NCBI GenBank assembly: GCA_027563935.2
Contig: CM050447.1
Location: forward strand, 79,903,461 to 79,967,460
Direction: 5' to 3'
DNA: 64,000 nucleotides
From: Costus lasius
Lineage: Eukaryota; Streptophyta; Magnoliopsida; Zingiberales; Costaceae
The translations under genes and the position numbers were made by a program. Shown piece after piece: positions 10,924 through 22,740 of the stretch (positions are counted from its first letter, which is position 1; every line of letters begins with the position of its first letter). A model generated the notes under the pieces. That model was given only the letters and a program-made list of their open reading frames with translations, did not search any database and was not told the origin of the DNA.

Positions 10924-12617
10924 TACTTGCGAGCCTCGAACGATGTTCTTTCATGCTTTTCATGCTCACATGCCATATCTACATTTTCGCATATTGCATA
11001 GATGTTGGCGCATGATTTTTCTTTAAGTAGAAAAATTGTAGGTCTCTTGTTTCTTACTTCTAATTAACTTCTTGTGGTTCTTTGCTCTCTTCATGTGATG
11101 GGATAGACCCATATGTGGAAGAGACAATTTCTCCTCTCATAATAGGATAGACCTATATTGAGAGACTTGTTGGAATAGGGCATGGACTGGGTGATTGCCC
11201 TTATCCTAGCAAGTTAGGGATTGCAAGGAGGGCAACCGGTATGCCTCTTGTAGACTCCTGAGAGAAACTTAGAATCAAAGATTTGTGATATGAAGGGAAG
11301 GAAGAGAGACATGTTTTATGAAAAAGTAAAATTTCAGATTTTATGTTTTTCATTGAGCATGTAGAATTGCATGAGTAAGTACTTGATTGTGCATGATGTT
11401 GTGGTCATATGTCAAGCCCCTTAGCATGCCTGTGATGTATCCTTGTGAGGCCTGCGTGCCGCTTTTCTATTTACTTTTAATTAAGAAGAAGATTAGGGTG
11501 GCGCATCTACTTGGAGAAAGGTGCATGCTTGCTTGGTTGCGCATCCTTGCATGATGGCGCAACAAGCTTCAAAGATGGCACATCCTTGCATGGGGGCGCA
11601 AGTTAGGGTTTGGCCGGGCCTTGTGCTTGTGTGCTGTCCCTCTTGTGGCTTGCTAAATGGCGCACCTTCCTTGGAGGAAGACCATGGCATTGGCCGAACC
11701 TTGTGGGTGTACCCCTAGGGTTTGAGAGCTAAACCATGGGAGAATGACCTTGGAGCCAACCTTGAAGATAGAGCTAGAGGTCGGCTAGGCTAGGTCTAAT
11801 CTTGGGGCTTGAATCCTAGGTCAAGAGTTGAACCCCTTTTTGGCATGGATTGGTTCAATGTCTTGAATGGGCTATGATCACATCATCCTTTTATTGCTTT
11901 CTTTACAAAAGCTAAAGCATGCCTGTGATGTTTTATCGTTATGTTATCACCATAGGATTGCATGCCTGTAATGATAGACATAAGATAAAACTGAGATGAT
12001 GGGACCTTAAACAAAAACCCTCAATTAAAATATCAAGTCTAGTAGCCTTCTAACGCGTAGCCCTCACTAAGCTATCGATCAGTGGAGTTGTGAACTATTT
12101 CCCACCCTCGTGGGACACACCCACTTATCTTTAGAAAGTGCGTGGTGGCAATGGTTTCCCCAGTCCAGTTTTAACCTGGGCGTGCCTTCGCAAGGAAACC
12201 CGTTGGCCCTGGGCATAACGGTTAGGGATGGACTTGACTAGAAGTTCACATGTGCTGGGCACATGGTGAAAGTCTAGAGGCATCGTTGAGAGGTAAGGGT
12301 TTCATGTTGTATCCAGCCCTCGCTGGACATGAAATGCCTGGACTGTCTCAATAAGGGGAATTGCTTGGAGCAATCGGCCGGCGCGCCCACCTTAGGAAAC
12401 ATGGGTCACTTTGTGCATCTCATCCCACCCTCGTGGGACGCGAAGCCCTGTGTGGAATGAGGATCCCATCTCACTAGGAAATCTTGGATTTCTCGATTGA
12501 CTTTGTGGGTTGTCAATTCGATTAAAAATAGTGAGAGCCATGGTCATTTAAAAGGGAAGTCCAGTTTAAATGACTCGAAGTAGTACTAATCTGCTGTTTC
12601 TTGGTTGTTGTAGAACA
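10924..12617 (+). other. Long untranslated leader of the copia element
   Basis: About 1.7 kb lies between the primer site and the Gag start without a coding frame I can support. It contains several GGCGCA motifs (11500-11660) and repeated phrases such as CCCACCCTCGTGGGAC (12102 and 12425). It would be packaging or leader sequence of the element RNA. Confidence 0.55.
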
Positions 12618-13115
12618 ATGGCTATGAACAATAGCAGTTGGTCACTGCGATCTACCCTGGATAAGTTGGTTGGATCCAACTTACTGGATTGGTATATGAA
12701 CTTGAGAATCGTGCTCAAGCTCGAGAGGAAGCTTTATGTTCTTGAGCGTCTTATTCCTAAGCCACTTCCATGCTCGGCCTCAGCGGCTGAGAGGGATGCT
12801 TATGATAAGCATCAGGTTGATACTTTGGAGGTTGCTAACCAACATGTCACTTGAATTTAAAGGGTGATATGAATCGAAGAGTGCCTCTGAAATTATTTTA
12901 ATCTAAGGCAGCTCTTTGATGAATTGGTTGAGCTCAATCCTGCTAAAGTTGATATTCAGTGTGTTGAGCCGAAAGGCTTGACCAAGGAACTGAAATTAAA
13001 GATGGATATGATCAGGAATAATAGGTGCTATTCATGTGGAGGGCCACCTCACATGTTGAAGGACATGTTGCAACTTCAGAATGAGGAGAAGAAAGGCAAG
13101 GCCTTGTCTTCATGC
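12618..13115 (+). pseudogene. Copia gag, internally deleted
   Basis: The N-terminal part starts at ATG 12618 (MAMNNSSW) and contains LVGSNLLDWYMNLRIVLK and ERKLYVLE, the usual start of a plant copia Gag. It stops at 12852. The next recognisable piece, from about 12920, is the end of Gag with a zinc knuckle remnant (RCYSCGGPPHMLKDML) in which the spacing His and final Cys are damaged. A middle block of several hundred bases expected in this family, the main Gag body, is missing. The product could not assemble a particle. Neighbours: the leader upstream, the protease remnant downstream. Confidence 0.8.
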
Positions 13116-14470
13116 TTAGGTATTTATGTTACCGAAGTCAACCTTTCTACTCCTATGACATGGGTATTGGATACCGCATGTGGAGTACAAATATGCAAAG
13201 GCTCAGAAAGGATAGATCGGTAAGGCCTAGAGAGATTGACCTACGGATAGGTAACAGGGCACAAGTTGCTGCTGTTGCTGTAGGAGTTTTTCTCCCTGCC
13301 TTCTGGACTTCAGTTAAAGCTAGACAATTGCTATTATGTACCTTCCCTTACCAAAACATTGTATCCACTCCTTGCTTGGCAAAGAAAGGATTTAGGTTTG
13401 AAATAAAAGAGAACTTATGTTCTTTTTCTTTTGCAAACATGTTTTATGGGAAGGGTACTTTGTGCAATGGTCCGCATGTCTTGGACATGGTTAGCTCTAT
13501 TTGTAACATAAATATTAAAAGGACCAAACTGAGTGGTTCAGTTGGTGCTTTCCTACGGCATTGTCGATTAGCCCATATAAACAAGAATCGCATTCGACAA
13601 CTCCATGCAAATGGGTTGCTAGATTCGAGTTCCTTGGAGGAACTTGATACATGTGAGACTTGTTTATTAGGAAAAATGACAAAGACGCCCTTCACCAAGA
13701 TTGGTGAGAGGGCAGGAGGTTTGTTGGATCTCATACATAGTCATGTGTGTGGACTATTCAATAAACAAGCCAAAGGAGGGTATAACTACTTCATCACATT
13801 TACTGATGACTTCAGTAGATATGGTTATGTCTACATGATGAGACATGAGTCTGAATCCTTTGAGAAATTTAAGGAGTTCAGACATGAAGTAGAGAACCAG
13901 CTTGGCAGATCCTTTAAGGATCTTCGATCAGATCGTGATGGAGAGCACCTGAGCAGTGTATTCTTTGACTATCTGAGTAAGTGTGGGATCCTATCCCAAC
14001 TCACTCCTCCTAGAGCACCTCGGTAGCATGGTGTATCTGAAAGGAGAAATCAAACCTTGTTGGACATAGTTCGGTCTATGATGAGTCATGCAACTCTACC
14101 TCCCTCATTCTGGGGACATGCACTTGAAAAAAAACTTCTCTAATACTGAATAATGTTCCATCTAAGAGTGTCTCAAAGATTCCATACGAGGTATGGAATG
14201 GGAGACGCCCTAATCTCACTTTTATCAGGATCTAGGGATGTGAGGCTTATGTCAAACGTCAGGATTCTAGCAAGCTAGAACCTAGATCTGATAAGTGTAT
14301 GTTTGTGGGATACCCTAAGGAGACTAAGGGTTACTACTTCTATATTCCCACCGAGAACAAAGTTTTTTTGTTGCTCAGGGTACGGTCTTTCTAGAGAAAG
14401 AATTTCTCATGAAAGAAGTTAGTGGGAGGAAGTTTGACTTGGACGAGGTCCAAGTGCAACCACAAGACAT
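13112..14470 (+). pseudogene. Copia protease and integrase remnant
   Basis: The aspartic protease site WVLDTACGVQIC is seen at 13160-13195 in the Gag frame; the usual DTG is DTA here. The frame then shifts and a 304-codon frame (13112-14026) covers the integrase. The zinc-binding part has HCRLAHI and CETC at about 13558-13670. The core reads GYNYFITFTDDFSRYGYVY and LRSDRDGEH. The first catalytic Asp (family pattern HTDVCG) is His at 13742-13744 (HSHVCG). The second Asp is present. The Glu lies in GVSERRNQTL at about 14030-14060, after an in-frame TAG where Trp is usual. Integrase would be inactive even if translated. Confidence 0.88.
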
Positions 14471-14610
14471 AGAGATGGGAACCTGAGCCACTTGCACCGG
14501 TTGCTAGGCAGCCTGAGGCTCAGACACAGGCCCCATGTAGGTCTGGGAGGTTTCGTCGTGCACCTGAGAGGTATGGGTCGCTGCCGACCCAACACGACGG
14601 GATCTTCATC

Positions 14611-16185
14611 ATGGAGGATGAACCCAGGACTTATGATGAGGCGGTCAGTGGACCGGACTCCGAGAGATGGCTTGAGGCCATGCGATCCGAGATGGATTTC
14701 ATGTCGGCTAACCAAGTCTGGGATTTGGTTGAGCTGCCTGATGGGGTAAAACCCATAGGGTGTAAATGGGTCTTCAAGAGGAAGACAGACATGGATGGCA
14801 AAATAGTTACCTATAAGGGTAGACTAGTGGCTAAAGGATTTAAACAAGTCCACGGGGTGGACTATGATGAAACCTTCTCGCCAGTTGCCATGTCGGATTC
14901 TGCTTGCTATTACTGCATATCATGACTATGAGATATGGCAGATGGATGTGAAGACAGCGTTCCTTAACGGGAAGCTAACTAAGGATGTGTATATGACACA
15001 ACCTAATGACTTCATCCATCCTGCAGATACTAGTAAAGTCTGCACGCTAAAGAAATCCATTTATGGATTAAAGCAAGCATCTCGAAGTTAGAATCTTCAG
15101 TTTGATGAAGCTGTGAGAGATTATAGCTTTATCAAAAGTGAAGATGACGCCTGTGTATACAGAAAATTCAGTGGGAGCTTGGTGACTTTTCTGGTCATGT
15201 ATGTCGATGACATACTGCTCATCCGAAACGACATCCCTAGTCTTCAAGCTATGAAGACATGGTTAGGGGAGTGTTTCGAGATGAAGGACTTAGGGGAGGC
15301 CGCCTATATTCTAGGCGTGAGGATCTACCGGGATAGATCCAAGAGGCTCTTGGCCCTTAGTCAGAGTACCCACATTGATAAGGTCCTGGAGAGGTTCAAC
15401 TTGGAGCAATCCAAGAAGGGATACCTTCCAGTGAGACATGGCCTTACTCTCTCAAAGAACCAGTGTACCAACACAGAGCCTGAGAGAGATGACATGAGTC
15501 GAGTGCCCTATGCTTTGGTGGTGGGATCGATCATGTATGCAATGTTGTGTACTAGACCAGTTGTGGCTTATGTTGTGAGCATAACCAGCCGGTACCAATC
15601 CAATCCTAGTTTACAGCACTGGGTGGCTGTAAAGAATATCCTTGAGTATCCTGAAAGGGACTAAGGATTTATTCTATAAAGTCTACGGAGGACAGGAAGA
15701 ACTCAGTGTGCAGGGCTTCACTGATGAGTCGTTCCAGTCTGATCCTGACGACTTCAGATCGCAGACCAGCTATTAGTTTAAGATGGTTGGAGGTGCTGTA
15801 TGCTGGAAGAGCTTCAAGCAATCCACCATAGCAAATTCTACAACCGAAGCTGAGTATGTGGTTGCTTCTGAGGCAGCCAATGAAGCCATTTGGATCAGGA
15901 AGTTCTTTTCTGAACTTCAGGTGGTTCCAAGTGCAATGGATCCCATTGAGCTCTACTATGACAACAATGGGAACTGCACATAATAAGGAACCACGGTCTC
16001 ATCAAAGGTCCAAACACATACTCAAGAGATTTCGCCTGATCAAAGAGATCATTGATCGAGGTGATGTCAAGATTAGCAGAATTGACACAGAGAGCAATCT
16101 AGCAGACCCACTGACCAAGGCTTTGGCGCAGCAGAAGCATGATGGTCGTACTAGAGATATGGGGTTGAGGTTGCTCAACCTCTAG
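14611..16185 (+). pseudogene. Copia reverse transcriptase and RNase H remnant
   Basis: Reverse transcriptase is read in pieces: 14611-14925 ([29 protein letters not shown]), 14918-15091 (QMDVKTAFLNGKL, SIYGLKQASRS) and 15113-15664 (VMYVDDILLI with the YVDD catalytic motif, KDLGEAAYILG). A shift follows DETFSPVA, and TAG at 15089-15091 replaces a usual Trp. RNase H follows at 15660-16185 with more stops and shifts (STTEAEYVVASEA, SKHILKRFRLIKEII, DPLTKALAQQK). The last stop is at 16183-16185, just before the purine tract. Polymerase motifs survive but no continuous protein is possible. Confidence 0.9.
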
Positions 16186-16195
16186 GTCTTAGTGC

Positions 16196-16205
16196 AAGTG
16201 GGAGA
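16196..16205 (+). promoter_or_regulatory. Polypurine tract of the copia element
   Basis: AAGTGGGAGA directly before the 3' LTR start at 16207; the usual second-strand primer position in LTR elements. Confidence 0.75.
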
Positions 16206-16206
16206 T

Positions 16207-18299
16207 TGTTGGTGTATATGCCCTAGGACCTAGTTTTGGTCCATCTTTGTACTACTTGACTCTGATATTAATATATATCTTTCTGGCATTGTCGTTATCA
16301 TTGTTTGTCTACACCTGCGATTGTGTACTTACATGATAATGTCCCTGGAGACAGATTGGATCTGTGCTCGAACTATAGTCCCCAGTCGATGTACCTGAGT
16401 GGATATGGGACAACTCTGGTACTTGTGAGACTGGTATGTGGGCTGGTTAGGCACGTGGTGCTAACGCAGACACATGGGTATATCATTGGAGGATATACTG
16501 GATAGACCCGCTGTGAGGCTATGACTTGGTGTCATAAGTTATCCTCACAAGTGACAGGAGATGCATTGATCCCTTGACTTGAGGTCATTGACCATTCTAT
16601 ATGGTTAGGGACTTGCTTTGATGCAACCTAACACCTTGCCGTAGTTGGGAGGTCATAACGGTTGTCATTGAGCATGTCACGACCCATATGAGAAGGTCAA
16701 TGGACAGACATAGGATTTGTCCCTTCCTTAGGGAAGTGTGATATCCATGGAGCTCCCTTATGGTTCTATGACTGAGAGTGTATGGCCATACCCAGGTGAG
16801 AACCTGTTCTAGTCAAAGCCATGTGATTGGATGAAAACAAGTGGTGACACACTTGTCCAATCGGATATCAGTACGGCAAAGAGACTGTAATGCATCTGTA
16901 CCTAGTTGCGATGATGGGGATGTCGATGTCGATATCCATTCCAATAACCTGGGTAGCAGCGATGCACTGCTAGGTGCCACTCACTGCTTGTGATGACCTT
17001 TGGTCAGCACTGCCAGCGTTAGAGGAACCTACAGGGTCGCACATCTTGATACTCGAGTTTTCATATTGATCGGGTAGCCTTTAGATCGAGTTATTGGATA
17101 ACTCGAATCTATTTGGGAGATTTCATCAGCGCCAATGGGCCTGATGAGATGGAAGAAACTTATTGGGGCCAACTTCCGTTTTTGGCATATCGATCAAATT
17201 AACCATGGTTAGCCTCATTTAACCATGGGTTAAATTGGATTGGATCCAATAGCTTGGTTAACATGCATAATGGACTTTTGGCTTGGCCCATTGCTTAGTT
17301 GGGCTTGCTAATAAGTTGTATTGAAGGGCTAAGAGGCTTGAAGGGTATAATGGGGATGAATTAATGGGATAGGCGCATATGGGATTCTAGTTGGACTAGA
17401 ATTGGCGCCTATGCCTTGTTTGGTATCTCCTAGGTGATTAAATCAAATTGGATTTGATTAAATCACACAAGATAATTGATTGGATTGTGTTTGACAATTG
17501 TGGGCTGATTATTAACATAATTAGAGTCCTAATTGGATTAGGATTTGCGCCCAAGCCACATTAGGCAATCCATCATATTGCCTTGACTAGGTCTAGGCGC
17601 ATGGATGGGATTAATGCCTCATATGGCATGATATGGGCGCATATGGCTGATGCTTGCTTTGGCAAGTCTTAGGCGCATATGGGAGTGGAGATTTAATCAA
17701 TATAATTGATTGGATAATCTCCTAGAATCATGCCCTAATTGTCAACACTTGCCATTCTCCCCTAACCGCCTCTTCCTCCTATAAATAAGCCCTTGCCGCC
17801 CCCTCTCTTTATGATGCTAATTCCTTGGAGGCGTGAAGCATTAGAGGGCGACGGCTTGGAGAGCTTAGAGCTCTTCTTCTTCCATCAAGGGCGCAAGCAT
17901 GCTTCTTCTCTTCCTTTCCTTGGCGCAAAGGAATAAGAAGGCTTGCGGCGTTGTCTTCTCCTTCCATCTCCTTGGCGCATCACATCTTGGTGGTGGCGCA
18001 AGTTCCTTGGAGGACTCTCCTAAGGCATGGATCTTCTTCCCGAGGCTAGCACCGGGCGAGGAAGAAGAAAACTTGAGGAATCCGTGTGTGCGAGACTGCA
18101 GAGGGCGAACACTTGGGCGCCTTCATCGACATCGGCTTCCAATTGCTTAAAGGTACTTACTATCACATCGTGTCGACCCCCTCGCAAGAGATCTTCACTG
18201 GGTTTTTGGGACTAGCCTGTTTCGGGGACATTCTTCCGCTGCGTAAAATGTATGCCCATGGCTCTGAAAATTGTAAAATGTCCCCGGGGTTTCCCAACA
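16207..18299 (+). repeat. 3' LTR of the complete copia element
   Basis: 2093 bases, the same length as the 5' LTR. By eye about eight substitutions separate the two, for example G for A in CACGTGGTGC, T for C in GGATTTGTCCC, and GTAAAATG for ATAAAATG near the end. No indels were seen. Confidence 0.93.
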
Positions 18300-18855
18300 A
18301 AGTAAATCATTGACAAAGTACTCAAAGATTACTTTCGTGCATCCAAATCCTAAGTCAATTATCTCAAGTAAAAACTATATACTTTCATACTATAATTTTC
18401 ACATGTTTTACTTAAGGTTCTCCAATGATCAGATACTTGATTTCTCGCAATATCATCTTGTTTATTTCAATAATTCAAACCTAGATTCAGATTATCAATA
18501 TGGCAATATACTTCTAAAATCAAGAAATAAGATCAAATCTAATTTTCTTACGAAGAGTTCTTAACATTCAATTTTAGGGTTCCAAGTTTTCACAAATAAC
18601 TTTTCAGTCCATATCACAAAAACTCTAAATCATGCTGGTAAAATAAATCTAAGGAGAATTAAAGGCAATCGTCACATAAGTAGAATTATCATAACAAGAG
18701 TTCCCTGACGAATTAAGGATCATCTAGTCATTATGAAATTAAGGGGATTACACCCCCATGTGCCAAAAGATGTCTAAGCTAGCATGATAGAATAATTTCA
18801 ATAAACCATAGTTTCAAAGGATCAGAAATCGAAGAGAAGAAGAAAATCTACTAAC

Positions 18856-19245
18856 AGCACTGCTGTAATGAAAATTACAGCCGTAATTTAGCGTGTGAAC
18901 AGTGCAGGCACCGGTAATTTCTTTGATTTCTCCCCCGATCAATCTCATTTCGCTATGAAACTTCTGGGGTATCCTCTCCTCCTCCAGACGAAGCTTCCTT
19001 GTAAATTTTGCATAATTACGGCTCGTAATTTTTAATACGGCACTACTGTAATTTGTTCTGTGGAAAATTTTCATAAAATTACTACCCGTAAAAAATATTA
19101 CGGCAGTGCCATAATTTATTTCTGTGTATTCTGGGCAAGTAACTACAGCCTGTAAAAATTGTCACGGCAATGGTGTAATCTGGGCAGAAAATTACACCCG
19201 TAAAATTAATTACGGCAGGGGTGTAATTTTCTGACTATCTCCTAT
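18856..19245. repeat. TTACGGC/GCCGTAA palindrome array in the LTR of gypsy copy A
   Basis: Degenerate pairs of TTACGGC and GCCGTAA half-sites, with variants such as TTACAGC and GGTGTAAT, separated by AT-rich spacers. It is the LTR counterpart of the internal array at 6295-6655. Confidence 0.65.
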
Positions 19246-19482
19246 TTGCATGAAAATTGACATGCAACTTCGTCTCGACGTCTGGAATCAATTCGTGTGC
19301 TCAGATCTTTCAAAATCCATCAAAATATAGCACTTTTTACCTAAAAATGATGAAAAATAAGAAATGGTGTAGATTCCACAATATTTGACAAATAAGGCTT
19401 AAAAACAAACAAAAGAGCATGAATATGACACAAAAAGACCAATCAAATGACATAAAATATACTATAAATTTTTGTGTCATCA

Positions 19483-20135
19483 GTTCCTCTTCTCCTAATT
19501 AAGTTTTCCCCAAATTTAGACAAAAGAATGGATCAAATCGAGCGAGAAACCGAGTTAAACTCGAGTTGGGCGGACGAAAATATGGCCATGAAAATAAATA
19601 CGATGGTGTCGTATTTTCTTATGTGTCTTCCGAAATTACAGCCTAGCAGAAATACAACCGTGAAAATAAATACAGCCCTACCATATTTCTTTCTGAGGAT
19701 TTTCTTCAACAAAATACGGTTGTGATTTTCATCACTGGCGTGCTGTATTTCTTTCTGTGGATTTCTAAAATTTTTTGGTGACAAAAATATGGCCATGATA
19801 AATATCACAGGCGGTGCCATATATCCTTTTGTGCTCTTCTAGAAATACAGACCGTAATAATAAATATGGCAGTGCCGTATTTTTCAAATAAGCTTTGAAT
19901 TGCATGAAAATTAATGGGCAGTTTCGTCTTGACTTATAGATTCATCTGTGCACTTGGATTCATCATATTCTATCAAAATTTGGTCATTTTTGCCTGAAAC
20001 ATGCGAAAAGTGAAGGGAGGTGAAGATTCCGAACAAACAAAAGGATTTAAGTCAAAATAAGTGAAAATGTGATAAGAGTAGGAGAGATTATGCATAAAAA
20101 GTATAGTAAAAATACAACATAAATACGAGACATCA
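19483..20135 (-). repeat. Older, partial gypsy LTR with palindrome array
   Basis: The right end GAGACATCA at 20135 and the region 19857-20135 match, with many changes, the outer part of the copy A LTR next to it. It also holds a palindrome array at about 19575-19885 (for example TATGGCAGTGCCGTATTT). It is probably a diverged family member into which copy A inserted, since copy A's end at 19482 interrupts it. Confidence 0.55.
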
Positions 20136-20159
20136 ACTATGCCTACACCATGGACTTAA

Positions 20160-20940
20160 AAAATGGGTAATTATTCACACTTTTTATAATCGTCTTAACT
20201 ATAACACTTGGTTTACTATAGATGCAGCTACTGGTGGGGCTTTAATGAACAAGAATATGGATGAAATATGGATGATGCCATGAGCCTACTGGAGGATATG
20301 GCCCTCAACCACAATCAATGGTCTGGTGAACAAGTTAACTCATCTAGAGCTACAACTCCAGGTAAGTATGAATTAGACAATTTGAGTTTGTTGGCTTTGA
20401 AGGTAGAGTCTCTTTCTCAAAAGTTGGATTCCTTCAGCATTAATTCAGTCAAAGCCACTAATACTTCATGTGAAATTTGTAGAATTTCTAGACACAACTG
20501 CATGGACTATTGGGAATCTCACAACCTGAACCTTCTAGAAAGCAAGTCAACACCTTTAGGAATCTTAACCCTAGGCCATAGTTGGATCTATTTTCCAATA
20601 CATACAATCTAGGTTGGAGGAACCATCTAATTTTTTTCTATGAGAACAATCACAACCCAGTTCCCCAACCTAGTTATAGGCAACTTCTTGGATTTCAATT
20701 GTGGCAGTTTGTCTCACCTCAAAAGTCTTACCTAGAGTCACTTCTTGAGACTTTTATGTTTGCACAAAATAAGGAAAATGAGAGTGTTAGTGAAGCCATT
20801 TGGCAACTAACATCTAGAGTGGACGCTCTCGCAAGATGTTGGAAACCTAATTGGCTAACCAAGCTAGCACTTCTACAAGAGCCTCTAGTAAACTCATATC
20901 CCAACCTGAGAAAAACCCAAGAGAATACTGTAGTGCAATA
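20160..20940 (+). pseudogene. Gypsy gag remnant
   Basis: Reading starts within the capsid: TFYNRLNYNT and TIDAATGGALMNK, a hallmark of plant Athila/Tat-type Gag, then a shift to LLEDMALNHNQWSGEQ. The zinc knuckle is degenerate: CEICRISRH is kept but the last Cys is replaced by Tyr at the expected spacing. A further shift leads to NTYNLGWRNH and SLLETFMFAQNKENES, matching the post-knuckle region of the same families. The frame is broken at least twice, so it is not functional. Confidence 0.82.
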
Positions 20941-20950
20941 ATCACACACA

Positions 20951-22043
20951 GTGGGAAACAACTTGAGGAGTCTAGGATGCCTGAACAAGATACTAAGATT
21001 AGATATCCTGAGATACCTCAGCCTAAAAAACCTATTGAGGAGATACAATCTGAGAAAGTTCATGAAGATACCGAACCAGTTTATATCCCACCTCCACCTC
21101 ACAAAGATTAGCAAAGAAAAAGTTGGATAAATATTTTGGTAAGATTCTTGAAATGTTGAACAAGTTGCATATTAATATATTGTTTGTTGATGCACTTACG
21201 CAGATGCCCATGTTTGCAAAGGTTTTGAAGGAGATTCTGTCCAAAAGAAGGAAACTTGAAGAACACTATACTATTGCACTCACTAAGGAGTGCAGCGCTA
21301 TAATCTAAAATTAGCTTCCTCAAAAACTAAAAGATCCGGGTAGATTTGTTATTTCCAACAAGATAGGGGATATGTCTTTTGAGAATGCCCTTTGTGACCT
21401 AGATGCAAGTGTAAGCTAAATGTCATCTTCCATTTGCAAGAGATTGAACTTAGGTGACATCAAGCAAATGACCATTTCATTACAACTAGCTAATCATTCT
21501 GTTTTAAAGTCAATAGGAATTCTAGAAGATGTCCTGATCAAGGTGAAAAATTTCTTTATACCGATAGATTTTGTTGTACATGAAATGGAGGGTACAAAGC
21601 TACCTATTATTTTGGGTATACCTTTCTTAGCTACCATTGGGGCGGTAATTAATGTGAAGAATGAGAAACTATCGCTAAAAATTGATAAGGAGGCTATTGA
21701 GTTTGATTTATCTGCTAGCCCAAAGAAACCTTCTATTACAGGTTCTTGCCACAATTTTGATGTTGTAATAGAAGTGGTTAGCCAAGCTGAGGCCAGTGAA
21801 TCAACTATAGACCCTTTAGAAATTTGTCTTACAGCTGAAGAGAAAGTGGAGGACAATGATGAAGCCTTAGCTTTTGCTAAACTCCTTAATTCAAACAAAC
21901 TGATCAACCTGAGTAAGGTTGAAAGTCTTCATAAGGAAGCACCCAAGGTAACTGATGAAAGAAACCTATACTTGAAATCATTATTTAATGATTTAAGGTA
22001 TGAATTCCTTGGTGGTGTCACCCACATTTTGCACTCTGAATAA
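20951..22043 (+). pseudogene. Gypsy gag-pol linker and aspartic protease remnant
   Basis: The segment ITHSGKQLEE and the proline-rich IPQPKKP are the usual linker; YFGKILEMLNKLHINI and FVDALTQMPMFAKVLKEIL follow at 21130-21240. The retropepsin region reads ALCDLDASVS, where a Gly is expected after the catalytic Asp-Leu, with a stop directly after it at about 21418. Downstream LQLANHSVLKSIGILEDVLIKV and PIILGIPFLATIGA (21480-21640) are the conserved flap and C-terminal motifs. After 22043 no reverse transcriptase is found. Confidence 0.82.
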
Positions 22044-22429
22044 TATTGTGGTCAAGCTAACAATCCTAAATAAGCACTTCTTGCGAGGCAACTCAAGTGT
22101 TTTACAATTTTCTTATGTTGTGTCTTTTCTTGATTTAGATCATCTTCTAGTTAAAAAAACAATGTTATTTTATGTAAGAATTCTAATGATTTTGCTTTCT
22201 TATCATTTTAGGAACACCTCAAAATAAACTAGGAGAAGGAAAGTGAAGTTTTGCAGCAACATATTTTATCCTGGCTAGACTATGACCGACATCACAACCG
22301 TGATGAAAATTTTTACAACCACTGAATTCTGCAATGAGAAGTTTACAACTAACCCTTGACTGATTTCATAGCCATGATAGGGCTTTTAAAGGTAGCGACT
22401 TCACTTTACCTCTCTCTTTCCAGACTTGC

Positions 22430-22740
22430 ATGATTGAGCGAGACGAAAATAATTGGAGACTATATCCTTCACCTGGCGAGAAGGATCCACCTATTTCTAC
22501 TATAGCATCGTCATCATCCAAATATTTTGGTGTTGGTGCTTTTTCTTCCTCTATAGAACAATTGTTACATCAAATGCAAGAAGAATAAAGGCGTTAAGGT
22601 GAAGTTCATGCTGAACTTCATGAAGAGATGACGAGGTTAGGAGATATGGTGATGATGATGAAGACAACCCCCAGGCAGAAGTTGCTAAAATAAGCTCTGA
22701 TTTTGAGCATGATGACGATGATGGGGACTTTAAGCCTAAG
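22430..22740 (+). pseudogene. Possible third-ORF (post-pol) fragment of the gypsy element
   Basis: A short broken frame reads IERDENNWRLYPSPGEKDPP, then a Ser-rich stretch and EQLLHQMQEE with stops, and a Glu-rich HAELHEEMTRLGDM. Ser-rich plus coiled-coil ends are common in the extra ORF of Athila-type elements, but I do not recognise specific motifs. A direct transition from protease to this region suggests a pol deletion. Confidence 0.3.

Larger units (their letters stand above)
8818..18299 (+). mobile_element. Complete-length Ty1/copia retrotransposon, young but coding-defective
   Basis: It is 9482 bases long, with two 2093-base LTRs (8818-10910 and 16207-18299) that begin TGTTGG and end CCCAACA. 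Perfect AAGTA target duplications lie at 8813-8817 and 18300-18304. A tRNA-Met-type primer site follows the 5' LTR and a purine tract precedes the 3' LTR. By eye the LTRs differ at about eight positions, so the insertion is recent. The domain order gag, protease, integrase, RT, RNase H is copia-type. All parts carry stops, shifts or deletions, so it must have been moved by proteins of another copy. It sits in the LTR of gypsy copy A; the related LTR at about 45370-45400 shows the empty site. Confidence 0.93.
1..19482 (-). mobile_element. Ty3/gypsy-type non-autonomous LTR element, copy A, interrupted; 3' part outside window
   Basis: On the minus strand the order is: LTR (right end 19482, interrupted), a tRNA-Asp-type primer site at 8447-8464, a gag-like frame at 8150-7134, a post-gag remnant at 7008-6655, a palindrome array at 6655-6295, then non-coding sequence that leaves the window at base 1. 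No reverse transcriptase or integrase is visible between gag and the 3' region. The sequence around 6740-6780, which reads GGGAGGCAACCCAAGC on the minus strand, resembles a stretch I know from downstream of pol in plant gypsy elements. Two copia insertions (555-5361 and 8818-18299) split it. Copy B at 48263-58248 is collinear and lacks both insertions. The assignment to gypsy (Athila/Tat-like) rests on the primer site and gag features; the lineage is an inference. Confidence 0.8.
8471..19482 (-). repeat. 5' LTR of gypsy copy A, split by the copia element
   Basis: The LTR lies at 8471-8817 and 18305-19482, about 1.5 kb without the insertion. Read on the minus strand it begins TGATGACAC at 19482 and ends ACACAACA at 8471, next to the primer site. 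The five bases after the right end (19483-19487, GTTCC) should be the target duplication, but the partner is off the window. Related LTRs lie at 44898-46929, 48263-50027 and 56417-58248. The exact left end is uncertain by about 15 bases, because copy B's 3' LTR stops at a point equal to 8486. Confidence 0.8.
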
